DNA from: Parvibaculum sp041688015
GTDB taxonomy: Bacteria > Pseudomonadota > Alphaproteobacteria > Parvibaculales > Parvibaculaceae
Length of the DNA: 64,000 nt
Assembly: GCA_041688015.1 (NCBI GenBank)
Contig: JBDNIY010000009.1
Span: forward strand, 62,001-126,000
Direction: 5' to 3'
The notes beneath the pieces are model-generated. The model searched no databases. It was given only the letters and a program-made list of their open reading frames with translations, and was not told the DNA's origin. The position numbers and the translations under genes are program-made. This document shows positions 1 through 8,846 of the stretch, piece after piece; positions within the stretch are counted from its first letter, which is position 1, and each line of letters begins with the position of its first letter.

Positions 1-1930
1 AAATTTTCGAACCGAAAATATCGCCATCAATGGCGTTAAGTTCTGCGCCACCTGCAGTCGGCAAGTTGAGTTGCGCATCGAGATTAGCGCTTCCCGGCGC
101 GCCCTTGAATGAGAGGTGTACAGGTCCCGTGCCACCTTGGATTACGGTTGCTTCCAGCTTTAATTTTTCCGTCTTTGTGCCGCTCAACTTGCCGTTGACC
201 AATTCTGCCACGAGTTTTGCATCAGGCGCGCTGGTCGTACCGGTTAGTGCAAGGTCGGCCGAGACTGCGCCCGCTGTATTGTAGCCAGGCAGCAGTCTTG
301 CCACGTCGCTCGCGGTGAAATGCGCTTCGCCCGTCAGAACGCCGGGCGCGGTTGCGCCGACATTGCCTTGAAGCAGATAGGACCCTGATTGAGGCCTGAC
401 AGAAAATGAAGGCAGCGCGAAGCCGCCGCCCTCAGGCAAGAGCAGCGATCCGTCTGCTGATAGCGTATTGATCAATTGCGTCAGGACCGGATTGTCGGTC
501 TTGACATCCGTCGTGTGAATGGAAAAATCACCCGCAACACTTCCATCTTTTTCTTTGACGAATGGTGACAAGGCCATATCGACGCGACCGGACAAGCGCT
601 GTCCCGCTAGATTACTGAAGGGCGCGAGGTCGCTGAGCATAGCGTCGGCATTGCCTTTGATGGACGCCCCGTCGAGCCCGATGTCGCCGGAAAAATTGGC
701 GTGCCCGGCAGAGGACACAATCTGAAATACACTAACATTGGCGATGTTTTGTACCAAATCGACTTTGGCTTTGACCTCCCATCGCAATGCAGAGAGGGCG
801 TCGTTTCCGCGATCTTTTAGAACAACATCAAGGCCGTTGATCGCACCGTCTCCGACCAGCATATGTTTTCCGGCGCGCGAGACGGAGCCCATCGCCAATT
901 GACCGGTGAGCGCGAGCGCGCCTGCTTTCATATCAATCTTGCTGAGCGAGATGGCGTCGTCATGTTTCCATTGAAATGCGCTTGTCAGCGTCAATGCGCG
1001 CCCACCACCCATGCTCGAAAGTGCGTCAGCAATGACGCGGCCTGATGATTTGAGATTAAAGTCAAGGTTCAGATCGCGGTCCCACTGCCCTTTGGCATTG
1101 GCATCGAGGGTAAGCGACTTGCCATTGTCGAGTTGGATGTTGCCATCAATCTGGCCATTGAGCCCATCAATCTTGGCGGCCACGGCGAGAGGCCCAAGGT
1201 CGCTTCCTGCGAATGCTGAGACGAGGCCGGGATGGCTGTTGTCGCCGTCCTTGGCGTCGAGCGTGATGGCAATGCGGCGGTCACGCTGGTCGATCTGAGC
1301 TTGGAGGGTGAGGCTACCTGGTACCTCGTCTTTTCGAGCTATTTCCAGCAAGAAATCGAGCCTATTTCGAGCTATTTCGAGCGAGGTTGTGAGGTCGAGC
1401 TTGGCGAGCGTGCCGGCTGCCCCGGAGGCCACTAATCCCCGCCCGAGAGTAACATCGGCGACCCGCCCGGATTCGATTTTGATGGATAAAGGCAATGTCG
1501 GGATGGCAAACGGACTACCGGGGATATCTGGCGAAGGCGTGTCGCTGATCGGTACGCGCACCACATCAAGCTTGCGGGCAGAAAAATTCGTTATGTGTAA
1601 TGTGCCGCGAAGAAGAGCAAACGGCGACCAGTGCATGTCAGCGTCGGCAAGGGTCAGCCAGACACCATGGGCATCGGCCAATGTCACATCACGCAGGTGA
1701 AGATGGTAAGGCCACTCGCCCGTCAGATCTCCGAGTGTGATTTGTGTCTCACCTTGGTTGATTGTGTTGAGCGCAAATTGCAGAATTTGCTGACGCAACG
1801 GCGCGATTTGTAAAAGCGCTATGACAATGACGATAAGGACGAGGACACTCGCAACCACACCCAGTAGCCATTTGGAAAGCGTGCGAGCAGCCTGCGGTGC
1901 AGAAGCCCATTTTGATTTTTGCTCTGCCAT
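1..1930 (-). CDS. tamB: TamB inner-membrane translocation/assembly protein, N-terminal part (cut by window edge)
   Basis: The reading frame opens with MAEQKSKWASA and stays open to the left edge, so about 640 N-terminal residues are visible and the C-terminal DUF490/TamB domain lies outside. Residues about 20-42 form one strong membrane helix. The rest is a long, low-complexity beta-rich chain with repeated short strands typical of the TamB/AsmA-like bridge fold. TamB spans the periplasm and works with the outer-membrane protein TamA in moving lipids or inserting autotransporter-like proteins. The start codon overlaps the tamA stop codon as TGATG, so the two are translationally coupled. Identification rests on the tamA context and overall character; certainty is high. 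Confidence 0.85.
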   Translation of the reverse strand, partial: MAEQKSKWASAPQAARTLSKWLLGVVASVLVLIVIVIALLQIAPLRQQILQFALNTINQGETQITLGDLTGEWPYHLHLRDVTLADAHGVWLTLADADMHWSPFALLRGTLHITNFSARKLDVVRVPISDTPSPDIPGSPFAIPTLPLSIKIESGRVADVTLGRGLVASGAAGTLAKLDLTTSLEIARNRLDFLLEIARKDEVPGSLTLQAQIDQRDRRIAITLDAKDGDNSHPGLVSAFAGSDLGPLAVAAKIDGLNGQIDGNIQLDNGKSLTLDANAKGQWDRDLNLDFNLKSSGRVIADALSSMGGGRALTLTSAFQWKHDDAISLSKIDMKAGALALTGQLAMGSVSRAGKHMLVGDGAINGLDVVLKDRGNDALSALRWEVKAKVDLVQNIANVSVFQIVSSAGHANFSGDIGLDGASIKGNADAMLSDLAPFSNLAGQRLSGRVDMALSPFVKEKDGSVAGDFSIHTTDVKTDNPVLTQLINTLSADGSLLLPEGGGFALPSFSVRPQSGSYLLQGNVGATAPGVLTGEAHFTASDVARLLPGYNTAGAVSADLALTGTTSAPDAKLVAELVNGKLSGTKTEKLKLEATVIQGGTGPVHLSFKGAPGSANLDAQLNLPTAGGAELNAIDGDIFGSKI

Positions 1931-3933
1931 CAGAATGCCTGCCCGAGCGAGAAATAGACCTGAAAACTATCGTCGATGCCCTGTCGCTTGTTGAGGGGGA
2001 CAGCGATGTCGGCACGCACTGGCCCGATGGGCGTGTAGTAGCGAATGCCGACGCCTGCGCCCCATTGCAAACCCTTGCTCGGTTGCGGTGTCGCTGTGGC
2101 ATAGGCATTGCCTGTATCGACAAAGGCGACGAGACCGAGGGTCTCGGTGAGGCGGTAGCGCGCTTCGGCACTGCCCTCAAGGACAGACCGCCCGCCGATC
2201 GGGTCATTTTTAGCATCTAACGGCCCAACGAGCTGGTAGCCATAGCCACGGATCGAGCCGCCGCCGCCAGCGTAAAACCGCAGCGATCCCGGTACATCGA
2301 GTGTGTCTTGCGCCAACATCAACCCATAGCGCCCGCGAAAGGCGAGTGTCACATCGGGGCGTTTGCCAAAACTGAAATAGGTCGAACTCGAGGCTTCAAA
2401 TTTAGAGAAGGCGGCGGGGCTGCCATTAGCCTGACCGGCATAAGGCGTGAAGGCGCTACTGACGCGCACCCCTTCTGTTGGATCGAGAAGACTGTCGCTG
2501 CCATCGTAGCGCAGGGTCAAAGGCAAACCGAACAACCGGTAGGAATGGCCACCTGAGCTGTCCAGCGTGCGATAAAGCTCAAACGAGACACCGGCACTGC
2601 TCTGAATGGTCGGCGTGATGCGGCGTGACAGCGCTACACCAAATTTGGTGCTGTCTTCGGTATAGGCATCAGTGTCTTCATGCGCATAGGCGAAGCTGCC
2701 AAGCAGGCTTTGGTCGGCGCGCAGAAAATGCGGCTTGGTAAATTCTGCTATCGCGCTTTGTTTGGTCTGGGCAACAGAGACTTCCAGATGCAATTTTTCA
2801 GCGCGCCCGAACAAATTGCGATGTTCCCAGAACCCGCGCACGCCCGCGCCCTCGTCCGAAGACCAACTAGCGCCCGCACCCACCGAACGGCTTTTGCGCT
2901 CGGCCAAAACGAGTTTGGATTCCAAATAATCGACCTGTGCCTTGTCGTTGGCATCGACCACTTCAATAGACACTTGATCGAACAGATTAGTCTGTCGCAA
3001 GGCATTGACCGTCGCGTCGGCTTTGCGTCGGTCGTAAAGGTCGCCGGGTGAAAATGTGGCAAGGCTTTGGATGTAGTCCGGTGCGGTGCTGGGTGATCCG
3101 CCGTCATGAGCATGATTGTCGATGACAAGATTGCCGAACCGCTTGGGCGCGCCTGCGTTGATCGTCAGCGTGATGTCGGCAATCTTGGCTGTGAGATCGA
3201 CGATCACTTTGCGATTTTCAAGTTTGGGCGTCGGGTGGCCGTGATTTTGCAGCCAAGTTAAGGTGTCGGAAGTGAGATCAATGATGCGTTGCGCCCGCGC
3301 CGCGCGCTGAGGCTTGAGGCCAAGCGCGGCAGCATCTTTGACCAATGTGGCTTCATCGCTCGGGTGATCGCGATAGACGATGACGAAGCTGCGGATCATT
3401 GTGCGCGGTCCGAGCGTCACCCGATAGGTCAGCTCAAAGCGCCCGCCAATGGCCTCGTCGATGACCGGCTCAATGCGCCCACTGAAATATGCCTGACTGC
3501 GCAGTACCTTGTTGAGATTTTTGGCTTCGGTATTGGCGCGGCGGCGCAATTGTCCCAGTGTGGTCGGCTGACCCGTGCTGCCCTCCTTGCCAAGCTCAAT
3601 CGTCGCCTCGATCTGCGCCTTAATGTCGTCGGGCAGTTTTGGTCCTTTGACATGAACGGCAAACTTCAGAGGTCGCGCATTGGCGGGTTTCGATTTTTGG
3701 GCTTCAGGGGTGTTTGAGGTGGAATCATTTGGAGCGGCGGCGGGCGCGCCCAACGCCCAGGCTTCGCGGGCGGGCGAGAATGTGATAGCCCCAGCCATGC
3801 CGATGAGCGCAAGGGCAGCCAAGCTCGCCCGCAGACACACCAACTGGCCTTGCGCGAGGAGACGCGCTAGCCTTTTGGGTGATCTGAAAATTCCTGTGAG
3901 AAACGATGCAATATGCAAATTGAGAACCGGCAT
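1930..3933 (-). CDS. tamA: TamA, BamA-family outer-membrane protein
   Basis: The 667-residue product has a long basic N-terminus followed by a hydrophobic signal segment (about residues 36-60), then POTRA-type repeats to about residue 330, then a beta-barrel domain of the bacterial surface antigen (BamA/TamA) family. The barrel part is rich in alternating aromatic and glycine residues and the protein ends in phenylalanine, the usual signal for barrel insertion. TamA is the outer-membrane half of the translocation and assembly module; its partner tamB follows directly and overlaps by one base. The first ATG precedes an unusually long n-region (about 35 residues), so the true start could be slightly internal. 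Confidence 0.9.
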   Translation of the reverse strand: MPVLNLHIASFLTGIFRSPKRLARLLAQGQLVCLRASLAALALIGMAGAITFSPAREAWALGAPAAAPNDSTSNTPEAQKSKPANARPLKFAVHVKGPKLPDDIKAQIEATIELGKEGSTGQPTTLGQLRRRANTEAKNLNKVLRSQAYFSGRIEPVIDEAIGGRFELTYRVTLGPRTMIRSFVIVYRDHPSDEATLVKDAAALGLKPQRAARAQRIIDLTSDTLTWLQNHGHPTPKLENRKVIVDLTAKIADITLTINAGAPKRFGNLVIDNHAHDGGSPSTAPDYIQSLATFSPGDLYDRRKADATVNALRQTNLFDQVSIEVVDANDKAQVDYLESKLVLAERKSRSVGAGASWSSDEGAGVRGFWEHRNLFGRAEKLHLEVSVAQTKQSAIAEFTKPHFLRADQSLLGSFAYAHEDTDAYTEDSTKFGVALSRRITPTIQSSAGVSFELYRTLDSSGGHSYRLFGLPLTLRYDGSDSLLDPTEGVRVSSAFTPYAGQANGSPAAFSKFEASSSTYFSFGKRPDVTLAFRGRYGLMLAQDTLDVPGSLRFYAGGGGSIRGYGYQLVGPLDAKNDPIGGRSVLEGSAEARYRLTETLGLVAFVDTGNAYATATPQPSKGLQWGAGVGIRYYTPIGPVRADIAVPLNKRQGIDDSFQVYFSLGQAF

Positions 3934-3976
3934 GGGCGGATCATACAGGGATCATTTGATGGTCAAAGCCCCCGTC

Positions 3977-4005
3977 TTGTATTTTTTAATGGATGACATT
4001 AGTAT
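3977..4005 (+). promoter_or_regulatory. Putative sigma-70-type promoter for the TetR gene, possibly leaderless
   Basis: TTGTAT at 3977-3982 and TAGTAT at 4000-4005 are separated by exactly 17 bases. The -10 box ends six bases before the ATG at 4012, so transcription would begin at or next to the start codon. No Shine-Dalgarno sequence is visible. Inference from sequence only. Confidence 0.4.
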
Positions 4006-4011
4006 AGAGCA

Positions 4012-4698
4012 ATGAAGTCAGCAGAACCCGTTATTCGTAAAGCCCGAGGCGACACGCGTTCGCGTTTGATCGTTGCCGCAGAGAAGTTGTTTGGCGAAAA
4101 AGGCATTCACGGTGTCACGCTGAAGGATATTAATACCGCAGCTGGACAGCGCAACGAATCTGCGCTGCATTATCACTTTGGCTCCAAGGCCGCGCTGGTC
4201 GAAGCGATTCTCCAATATCGAGCACGCGACATTGACCAGATCCGACTTGAGCGTGTTGAAGCAGTGCTGGCATCGGGACGGGAAAAAGACCTTGGCGCGG
4301 TGCTGCGCGCGACCTTTCTGCCGATGATCGAATTGCTTGACCGTGAGGAAGGCGTGCGGTTCTTGCGGTTTCTTGCGCAAGTCCTGAATGATCCAGACTT
4401 TGATTTGCCGAGCCTCGCGCTCCGTGCCGATCTAGCCGGTGTGGTCAAAGCCAATTCGTTGATCGTGGCGGCCTTGGGTGACGTCGCACCCGAAATCGCC
4501 ATTCAGCGTCAGCGCTTTCTGGTCGAGATGATGGTGAGTTCACTGTCCACTTGGACGCGCCATAATGATGCGGTCAATGAAACGGCGATGCGTGAATTGT
4601 TTGTGTCTAATCTTCTGGATTCGATCGCTGGTTTCCTCTCCGCCCCGGTATCTGACGAGACGCTCGAACGGTTGAAAAAGACAATTCGCAGGAAATAA
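4012..4698 (+). CDS. TetR/AcrR-family transcriptional regulator
   Basis: The 228-residue protein has a typical TetR N-terminal helix-turn-helix (about residues 12-60), including the signature segment ALHYHFGSKAALVEAIL. The remainder is an all-helical ligand-binding and dimerisation domain. It is divergent from tamA and convergent with the downstream hydrolase, from which a bidirectional terminator separates it. The ligand cannot be read from the sequence. It may control itself or the neighbouring hydrolase operon, but that operon has a better candidate regulator at its far end (7197-7817). The start lacks a ribosome-binding site and may be leaderless. Confidence 0.88.
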   Translation: MKSAEPVIRKARGDTRSRLIVAAEKLFGEKGIHGVTLKDINTAAGQRNESALHYHFGSKAALVEAILQYRARDIDQIRLERVEAVLASGREKDLGAVLRATFLPMIELLDREEGVRFLRFLAQVLNDPDFDLPSLALRADLAGVVKANSLIVAALGDVAPEIAIQRQRFLVEMMVSSLSTWTRHNDAVNETAMRELFVSNLLDSIAGFLSAPVSDETLERLKKTIRRK

Positions 4699-4730
4699 AA
4701 AAATACCGTCAATGACGGTTTTCTTTTCTT
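4697..4730. terminator. Bidirectional rho-independent terminator
   Basis: ACCGTC (4705-4710) and GACGGT (4714-4719) form a hairpin with a three-base loop. A run of A lies on the left and a T-rich run on the right, so it can stop transcription from both the TetR gene and the convergent hydrolase operon. It overlaps the stop codon of the hydrolase. Confidence 0.7.
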
Positions 4731-5607
4731 ACTTCTCCAAAAATCCATTCGTTAGCGCCATGAACTGATCGAACTGGTCGTGATGCACCCAATGGCCCGC
4801 TTTCTTGATCGTGGCGGCTTCGGCCTCCTTGAAGTGTGAGGCGCGGCCGTCGGCAACGGGGTCAGACGCCCAACTGTCTTCGCCGCGCAGGAGCAGCGTC
4901 GGGCAGGTGATCTGGGACCACAGATGCATTGTGGCGCGCGTATCAAAACCATTGGGTGAGAAGGTGCGCACGTAGTTGTCGAACTTCCAACTATAGGTGC
5001 CATCTTCGTTTTGATTGACGCCGTGAATGGTGAGATGACGCGCGCGCTCTGGCGACAGATGCGGGTTTTCGCCCTGCATACGCTTGTAGGCTTCCTCGAT
5101 GGACACATAGCGTCGTGGCAAACGAGAAGATGATTTGCGCAACTCGTCGATCCAGTCGCGCAGGCGATCATCGGGCGATTTTTTCTTGCGGTCCTCGATC
5201 ATCTTGGGCGATGGTCCAAGCCCCTCGATGACGACGAGTTTTTTCACCGTGTCGGGAAAAAGCCCTGTGTAGCGCAGCGCGATAGCACCGCCCATGGAAT
5301 GGGAGACGATAGTCAGCGGTGCGAGCTTTAACTGATGAATGAGTTGCGCGATGTCATAGACATAATCGTTGAACTCATAGATGCCCCCCACCATCCACTG
5401 GCTGTCGCCATGGCCGCGTAGATCGGGCGCGATGACGTGATAGCGCTCCCGCAGCGCTTGCGCCACCCAATCCCAATTGCGGCAATGGTCGCGCCCGCCA
5501 TGAATGAGTAGTAGTGGCGGCTTGTCCTCATTGCCCCAATCGACATAGTGCAGGCGAAGACGTTGGGAGATGTAAAATTGAGAAACGGGGCCGATGAGTT
5601 GGGACAT
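4729..5607 (-). CDS. Alpha/beta hydrolase
   Basis: The 292-residue protein shows the alpha/beta-hydrolase fold: the oxyanion HGG motif near residue 36, a DLRGHGDS segment near 62-69, the nucleophile elbow SHSMGG with Ser104, and a C-terminal AGHWVHHD segment supplying the catalytic histidine. The serine nucleophile argues for an esterase or lipase-like enzyme and against a classical epoxide hydrolase, which would carry aspartate there. It is the last gene of a probable three-gene operon read leftward from about 7060, 58 bases after the membrane protein gene. The substrate is unknown; a lipid or xenobiotic ester is plausible from context. Confidence 0.85.
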   Translation of the reverse strand: MSQLIGPVSQFYISQRLRLHYVDWGNEDKPPLLLIHGGRDHCRNWDWVAQALRERYHVIAPDLRGHGDSQWMVGGIYEFNDYVYDIAQLIHQLKLAPLTIVSHSMGGAIALRYTGLFPDTVKKLVVIEGLGPSPKMIEDRKKKSPDDRLRDWIDELRKSSSRLPRRYVSIEEAYKRMQGENPHLSPERARHLTIHGVNQNEDGTYSWKFDNYVRTFSPNGFDTRATMHLWSQITCPTLLLRGEDSWASDPVADGRASHFKEAEAATIKKAGHWVHHDQFDQFMALTNGFLEK

Positions 5608-5666
5608 GGAAGCCTGACTTGAACGGGGTAAGATGCGCTAACACTACCCTATCAGGTCGCCTGAGT

Positions 5667-6164
5667 TCAGCCCTTTTCCGTCTTAAGGAAGCGCCAGACG
5701 CCGAACAGCGTGAGCCCCAGCATGATATGAACGGCGACGACCGGCGGCCAGCCGACGAGATAGATCGCATCATTAGCCATCCCTGATTTGAACGGGCCAC
5801 CGCCAAAAGCTAGACCGCGCGTACCGAAAATGGCATTGAAAATGGTGGGTACGGTAAAGAGCCACCCTGTCACCAGCGACGACCAGAACAGCCAGACATA
5901 TTGGCGCGCTCCAAGCCGCATGAACTGGCCGCCAAGCCCGACCGCCATCAGCAATAGGCCTTGTGTGATGCCTTCCATGTGCGCCATACGCCACGCGCGG
6001 CCGTCATCGGGAATGGTGACGGGGATGTCGAAGGGTAACGGCCAGAGCACGATATGGCCCAGAAGGGCGAAGAACCAGATCCAGCCGATAGAAATGGCAA
6101 GAACGAGAAGCCCGACACCGTTGAGGAACAGGAGGGCGCGCATCCGGGTAGGCATGTTGGTCAT
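5667..6164 (-). CDS. Four-helix membrane protein resembling styrene-oxide isomerase (StyC-like)
   Basis: The 165-residue protein has four predicted membrane helices (about 11-33, 66-84, 89-114, 133-160). From memory of StyC, it shares the same length and topology, an R-x-AH segment before helix 2 (here WRMAH, His62), a GW pair in helix 3 (100-101), and the loop pattern RGLAFG (116-121) followed by a distant D. StyC is a haem-dependent integral-membrane enzyme that turns styrene oxide into phenylacetaldehyde. Here the asparagine expected six residues after the histidine is glutamine, and the aspartate/tyrosine pair of helix 3 appears to be missing, so the activity may differ. It sits 20 bases after a PF10118 gene and before a hydrolase. 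The family call is an inference. Confidence 0.5.
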   Translation of the reverse strand: MTNMPTRMRALLFLNGVGLLVLAISIGWIWFFALLGHIVLWPLPFDIPVTIPDDGRAWRMAHMEGITQGLLLMAVGLGGQFMRLGARQYVWLFWSSLVTGWLFTVPTIFNAIFGTRGLAFGGGPFKSGMANDAIYLVGWPPVVAVHIMLGLTLFGVWRFLKTEKG

Positions 6165-6184
6165 AGAAAACCTTGCGGGTTGGA

Positions 6185-7060
6185 TCAGGTGGGAAGGGGA
6201 ACGGGTACGTCTTCGTGGAGGCGGCGCGTGTCGAGGCGGGCAGGCCCGCTGGCATCGTGCAAGTGCAAAACCTCCCAGTTTTTCATCCAGGTCGGATCGG
6301 CGAGCATGGCGGGATGGTAACCCGGCACAAGGATGCGCAACAGGCGCGGGCTGAGTTTGCGAAAGATGCGTAAGATGACGCGCAACAGCGTCAGACGCGA
6401 CCGCCAGTCAACCCAGAGCCCGTCGGCCTTCAAGAGACGGTGATAACCCGAACGGGTACGCCGGAAGATGTGCCCGGTGGCATAGACAAGGCCGACGATG
6501 CGCCAGAAATTGCTGCCCGAGAGATGTTCAAAGACATCGAAAGCCACATTCTTGTGTTCGATCTCCTCGACGAAATGCCAGAGCACCAGAGAGGCAACCG
6601 ACGTTTCCGCTTTGCCAAACAGGAAGACGCGGTCCTCGATCAACATATGACCGATGGCAAGAGCCATGGACTCAAAGCCTTCGGCATAAGCAAGATTGAA
6701 CCGCAGCGAACGGTTGGCACCAAGCCAAGCATAGTCGGCGGCGAGTTCGGTTTCATGGGGCACAACAGCGTCCGGTGCCACGGCTTTCAACTCGTCATTG
6801 AAACGGCGGTGCTGGCGATAATGTGCTGATTCTTGTGCGCAATAGAGATCAAGCGCGCCGACCAGCGCCGCATCGGTGATGAGCGGGCGCGCTTCGCGCA
6901 TCGTCTTGATGAGATAGGGCTCCAGATAGGGCATGGCGAGCGAGGCGGCGTTGACGATCTGCGAAAACTCGGGCTTGGCGGTATTCCAGTGCAGCGCCTT
7001 GTCGCGTTGAAATGAGAAAGGCGGGCGACGCAAGGTCATGCGCTCTGCGGCCGTGCTCAT
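6185..7060 (-). CDS. Metal-dependent hydrolase-like protein (PF10118/COG3687, ferritin-like fold)
   Basis: The 291-residue protein contains two helical metal-binding motifs expected of the family: E77-x-x-H80-x-x-x-H84 in AQESAHYRQH, and EEIEH (165-169) in HFVEEIEHKNVAFD. These match a di-iron or dimetal helical-bundle site. PF10118 proteins are annotated as predicted metal-dependent hydrolases, but their chemistry is poorly known and an oxygenase-like role is possible. The gene is first in the leftward operon and has a strong ribosome-binding site (GGAGGAGG about nine bases before the ATG). It is divergent from a TetR gene with a double operator between them. Confidence 0.8.
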   Translation of the reverse strand: MSTAAERMTLRRPPFSFQRDKALHWNTAKPEFSQIVNAASLAMPYLEPYLIKTMREARPLITDAALVGALDLYCAQESAHYRQHRRFNDELKAVAPDAVVPHETELAADYAWLGANRSLRFNLAYAEGFESMALAIGHMLIEDRVFLFGKAETSVASLVLWHFVEEIEHKNVAFDVFEHLSGSNFWRIVGLVYATGHIFRRTRSGYHRLLKADGLWVDWRSRLTLLRVILRIFRKLSPRLLRILVPGYHPAMLADPTWMKNWEVLHLHDASGPARLDTRRLHEDVPVPLPT

Positions 7061-7080
7061 TTGTCCCGTCCCTCCTCCAA

Positions 7081-7120
7081 AATTAGATTAAACTCTCTAA
7101 TTAGACTATTTCCTCTAATT
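7081..7120. promoter_or_regulatory. Tandem palindromic operator between the PF10118 operon and a TetR gene
   Basis: AATTAGA occurs at 7081-7087 and 7099-7105, and TCTAATT at 7096-7102 and 7114-7120. This makes two copies of AATTAGA-N8-TCTAATT offset by 18 bases, sharing the central palindrome TCTAATTAGA (7096-7105). The whole 40 bases are symmetric. Such a layout suits two TetR dimers on the same face and probably controls both divergent transcripts. Confidence 0.65.
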
Positions 7121-7196
7121 TTTCATTTTGTCAAGTCTGGCGGTGCAGGACGAACCCCGCTAGAAAATTAACTGTCGGAAAAGTGGTGTGAATTGC

Positions 7197-7817
7197 ATGG
7201 GAAATCGTGAGCGTATTCTTAAAGTAGGTCTGGAACTCCTCAATGAGGAGGGCGCACAGGCGGCCGGTACCACGCGCATTGCGCAGGTATTGGGCATCAG
7301 CCCCGGTAATCTCTATTACCATTTCAGAAATCGTGAAGCGATCGTGCGCGGGTTGTTCAGCGATCTGGAAGCCGAGTTCCGTGCCTTGGTGGTGGAGGAT
7401 GTGGGGCCACCAATTTCACCTGAACGCTTTGCTGATTTCTATTTGCGCAGTTTTGATGTGGCGTGGCGCTATCGTTTCTTTTTCGGCGGGTTGCACCATC
7501 TGCTCCGTCAAGATGAGGATCTTGCGCTGGCCTATCGCAATTTGCAGGCTTGGGCGCTTGATGGGCTGGAAGGTATTGTGCGCCAGCTCGCCAAGGACGG
7601 CAGCATGGATAAGCCTAAAGGGCGGAACGGCTTTCGTTCGTTGGGGTTGAACACATGGCTCATTTGGATGAACTGGATCCGCTTTTTACAGACGTCTGGC
7701 CGCGAGCAGGTGACACGTGACGACATGATCGAAGGGGTGGGGCAGATGTTTGATCTGCTTGTTCCCTATCTTGCCCCTGTCTTCGAAAAAGCCGCGCGGC
7801 GCGAGCTACGCCGCTAA
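7197..7817 (+). CDS. TetR/AcrR-family transcriptional regulator, probable repressor of the divergent operon
   Basis: The product (206 residues from the ATG) begins with a TetR helix-turn-helix, including GISPGNLYYHFRNREAIV, and continues with a helical effector domain. A GTG nine bases upstream (7188) is an alternative start; the ATG was chosen because the TetR domain begins right after it. The gene is divergent from the PF10118/StyC-like/hydrolase operon and lies next to the double palindrome at 7081-7120, the expected arrangement for a repressor of itself and its neighbour. It ends three bases before the convergent SDR stop codon. The ligand is unknown. Confidence 0.87.
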   Translation: MGNRERILKVGLELLNEEGAQAAGTTRIAQVLGISPGNLYYHFRNREAIVRGLFSDLEAEFRALVVEDVGPPISPERFADFYLRSFDVAWRYRFFFGGLHHLLRQDEDLALAYRNLQAWALDGLEGIVRQLAKDGSMDKPKGRNGFRSLGLNTWLIWMNWIRFLQTSGREQVTRDDMIEGVGQMFDLLVPYLAPVFEKAARRELRR

Positions 7818-7820
7818 GCC

Positions 7821-8669
7821 TTATTTTTCAGCGCTTATCGTGCCGAGCACACCTCCCGCGCCGCCTTCGCCACGGAACATCAGCTTGCCATAGGAAGCAG
7901 GCAATAGACGGATGATCCAATCGAGGATGCGCGCATCCATGCCGATCAAGATGCGAGGCTTGTTGGCCTTGATGCCTTTGATGATGGTCTGCGCGGCCTG
8001 ATCGGGCGTGGTGCGGGCGAGCTTGTCAAAGCCCGACATGGCTTGCTCGCGCTCTGTCGTTTGAACGCTTTGCAGGAAATGCGCGTTGCGCAAAATGTTG
8101 GTCTTGATGCCGCCGGGATGAACACAAGACACCGCGATGCCGCTGCCTTTCATTTCGTAGCGCAATGCCTCGGTGAAACCACGAATAGCGAATTTGGCGG
8201 AATTATAGGCGGCCTGTGTTGGCACCGAGAAGAGGCCAAAAATCGACGAGACGTTGACGATATGGCCCGCACCCTTCTTGCGAAGCTGAGGCAGGAAAGC
8301 CTTGGTGCCATAGACCATGCCCCAGAAGTCGATGTTCATTACCCATTCGAAATCTTCGTAAGATAACTCTTCGATGGTGGCAACCTGTGCGACGCCAGCA
8401 TTGTTGATGACGATATCGGCACCGCCAAATTGGGCTTCGATCTCTTGCGCGAACGCATAGACGGCTTCGCGCGAGGAAACATCTAGGAGATAGGTCGAGA
8501 CCTGCCCGCCGTTCGCTTCGATCTGTTTAGCAGTTTCGGCGAGACCTTCACGGTCCACGTCAGCGACCGCAACGCGGGCCCCTTCGCGCGTGAGCGCCAC
8601 GGCGGTCGCCCGCCCGATGCCGCTGGCGGCTCCCGTAATGATGGCAATCTTACCTTTGATCTCGGTCAT
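7821..8669 (-). CDS. Short-chain dehydrogenase/reductase
   Basis: The 282-residue enzyme has the SDR cofactor motif TGAASGIG (near residues 13-20), the NNAG motif, and the catalytic Ser-Tyr-x-x-x-Lys set in NVSSIFG and YNSAK. The classical fold predicts NAD(P)-dependent oxidation or reduction of an alcohol or ketone in the cytoplasm. A C-terminal extension rich in hydrophobic residues may touch the membrane. It is divergent from the acyl-CoA dehydrogenase and surrounded by lipid-type genes, which suggests a fatty or steroidal substrate, but the sequence does not prove this. Confidence 0.88.
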   Translation of the reverse strand: MTEIKGKIAIITGAASGIGRATAVALTREGARVAVADVDREGLAETAKQIEANGGQVSTYLLDVSSREAVYAFAQEIEAQFGGADIVINNAGVAQVATIEELSYEDFEWVMNIDFWGMVYGTKAFLPQLRKKGAGHIVNVSSIFGLFSVPTQAAYNSAKFAIRGFTEALRYEMKGSGIAVSCVHPGGIKTNILRNAHFLQSVQTTEREQAMSGFDKLARTTPDQAAQTIIKGIKANKPRILIGMDARILDWIIRLLPASYGKLMFRGEGGAGGVLGTISAEK

Positions 8670-8846
8670 ATCTTTCCCCTAGCTCTGGCCTCAGCCCCAA
8701 GGATGATTGGGTCGGGGCAGGCCGATCAGGGGACCCAAATTAGGGAAATTATTTAAAATGTCACGTTGGAGCTGTCCATTGGACCAGGCTGGCAGCGCTG
8801 CCTATGATCGAGATAGAAAATCAAAAACCGACCGAGGGAGAGTTTC

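Noticed and set aside
1320..1390. Short repeats of a CGAGCTATTTC word in tamB
   Set aside because: They encode a repeated LEIAR segment within the TamB beta-rich chain and keep the frame; ordinary internal repetition.
4729..5607. Alpha/beta hydrolase as an epoxide hydrolase partner of the StyC-like protein
   Set aside because: The nucleophile position is serine (SHSMGG), not the aspartate needed by classical epoxide hydrolases.
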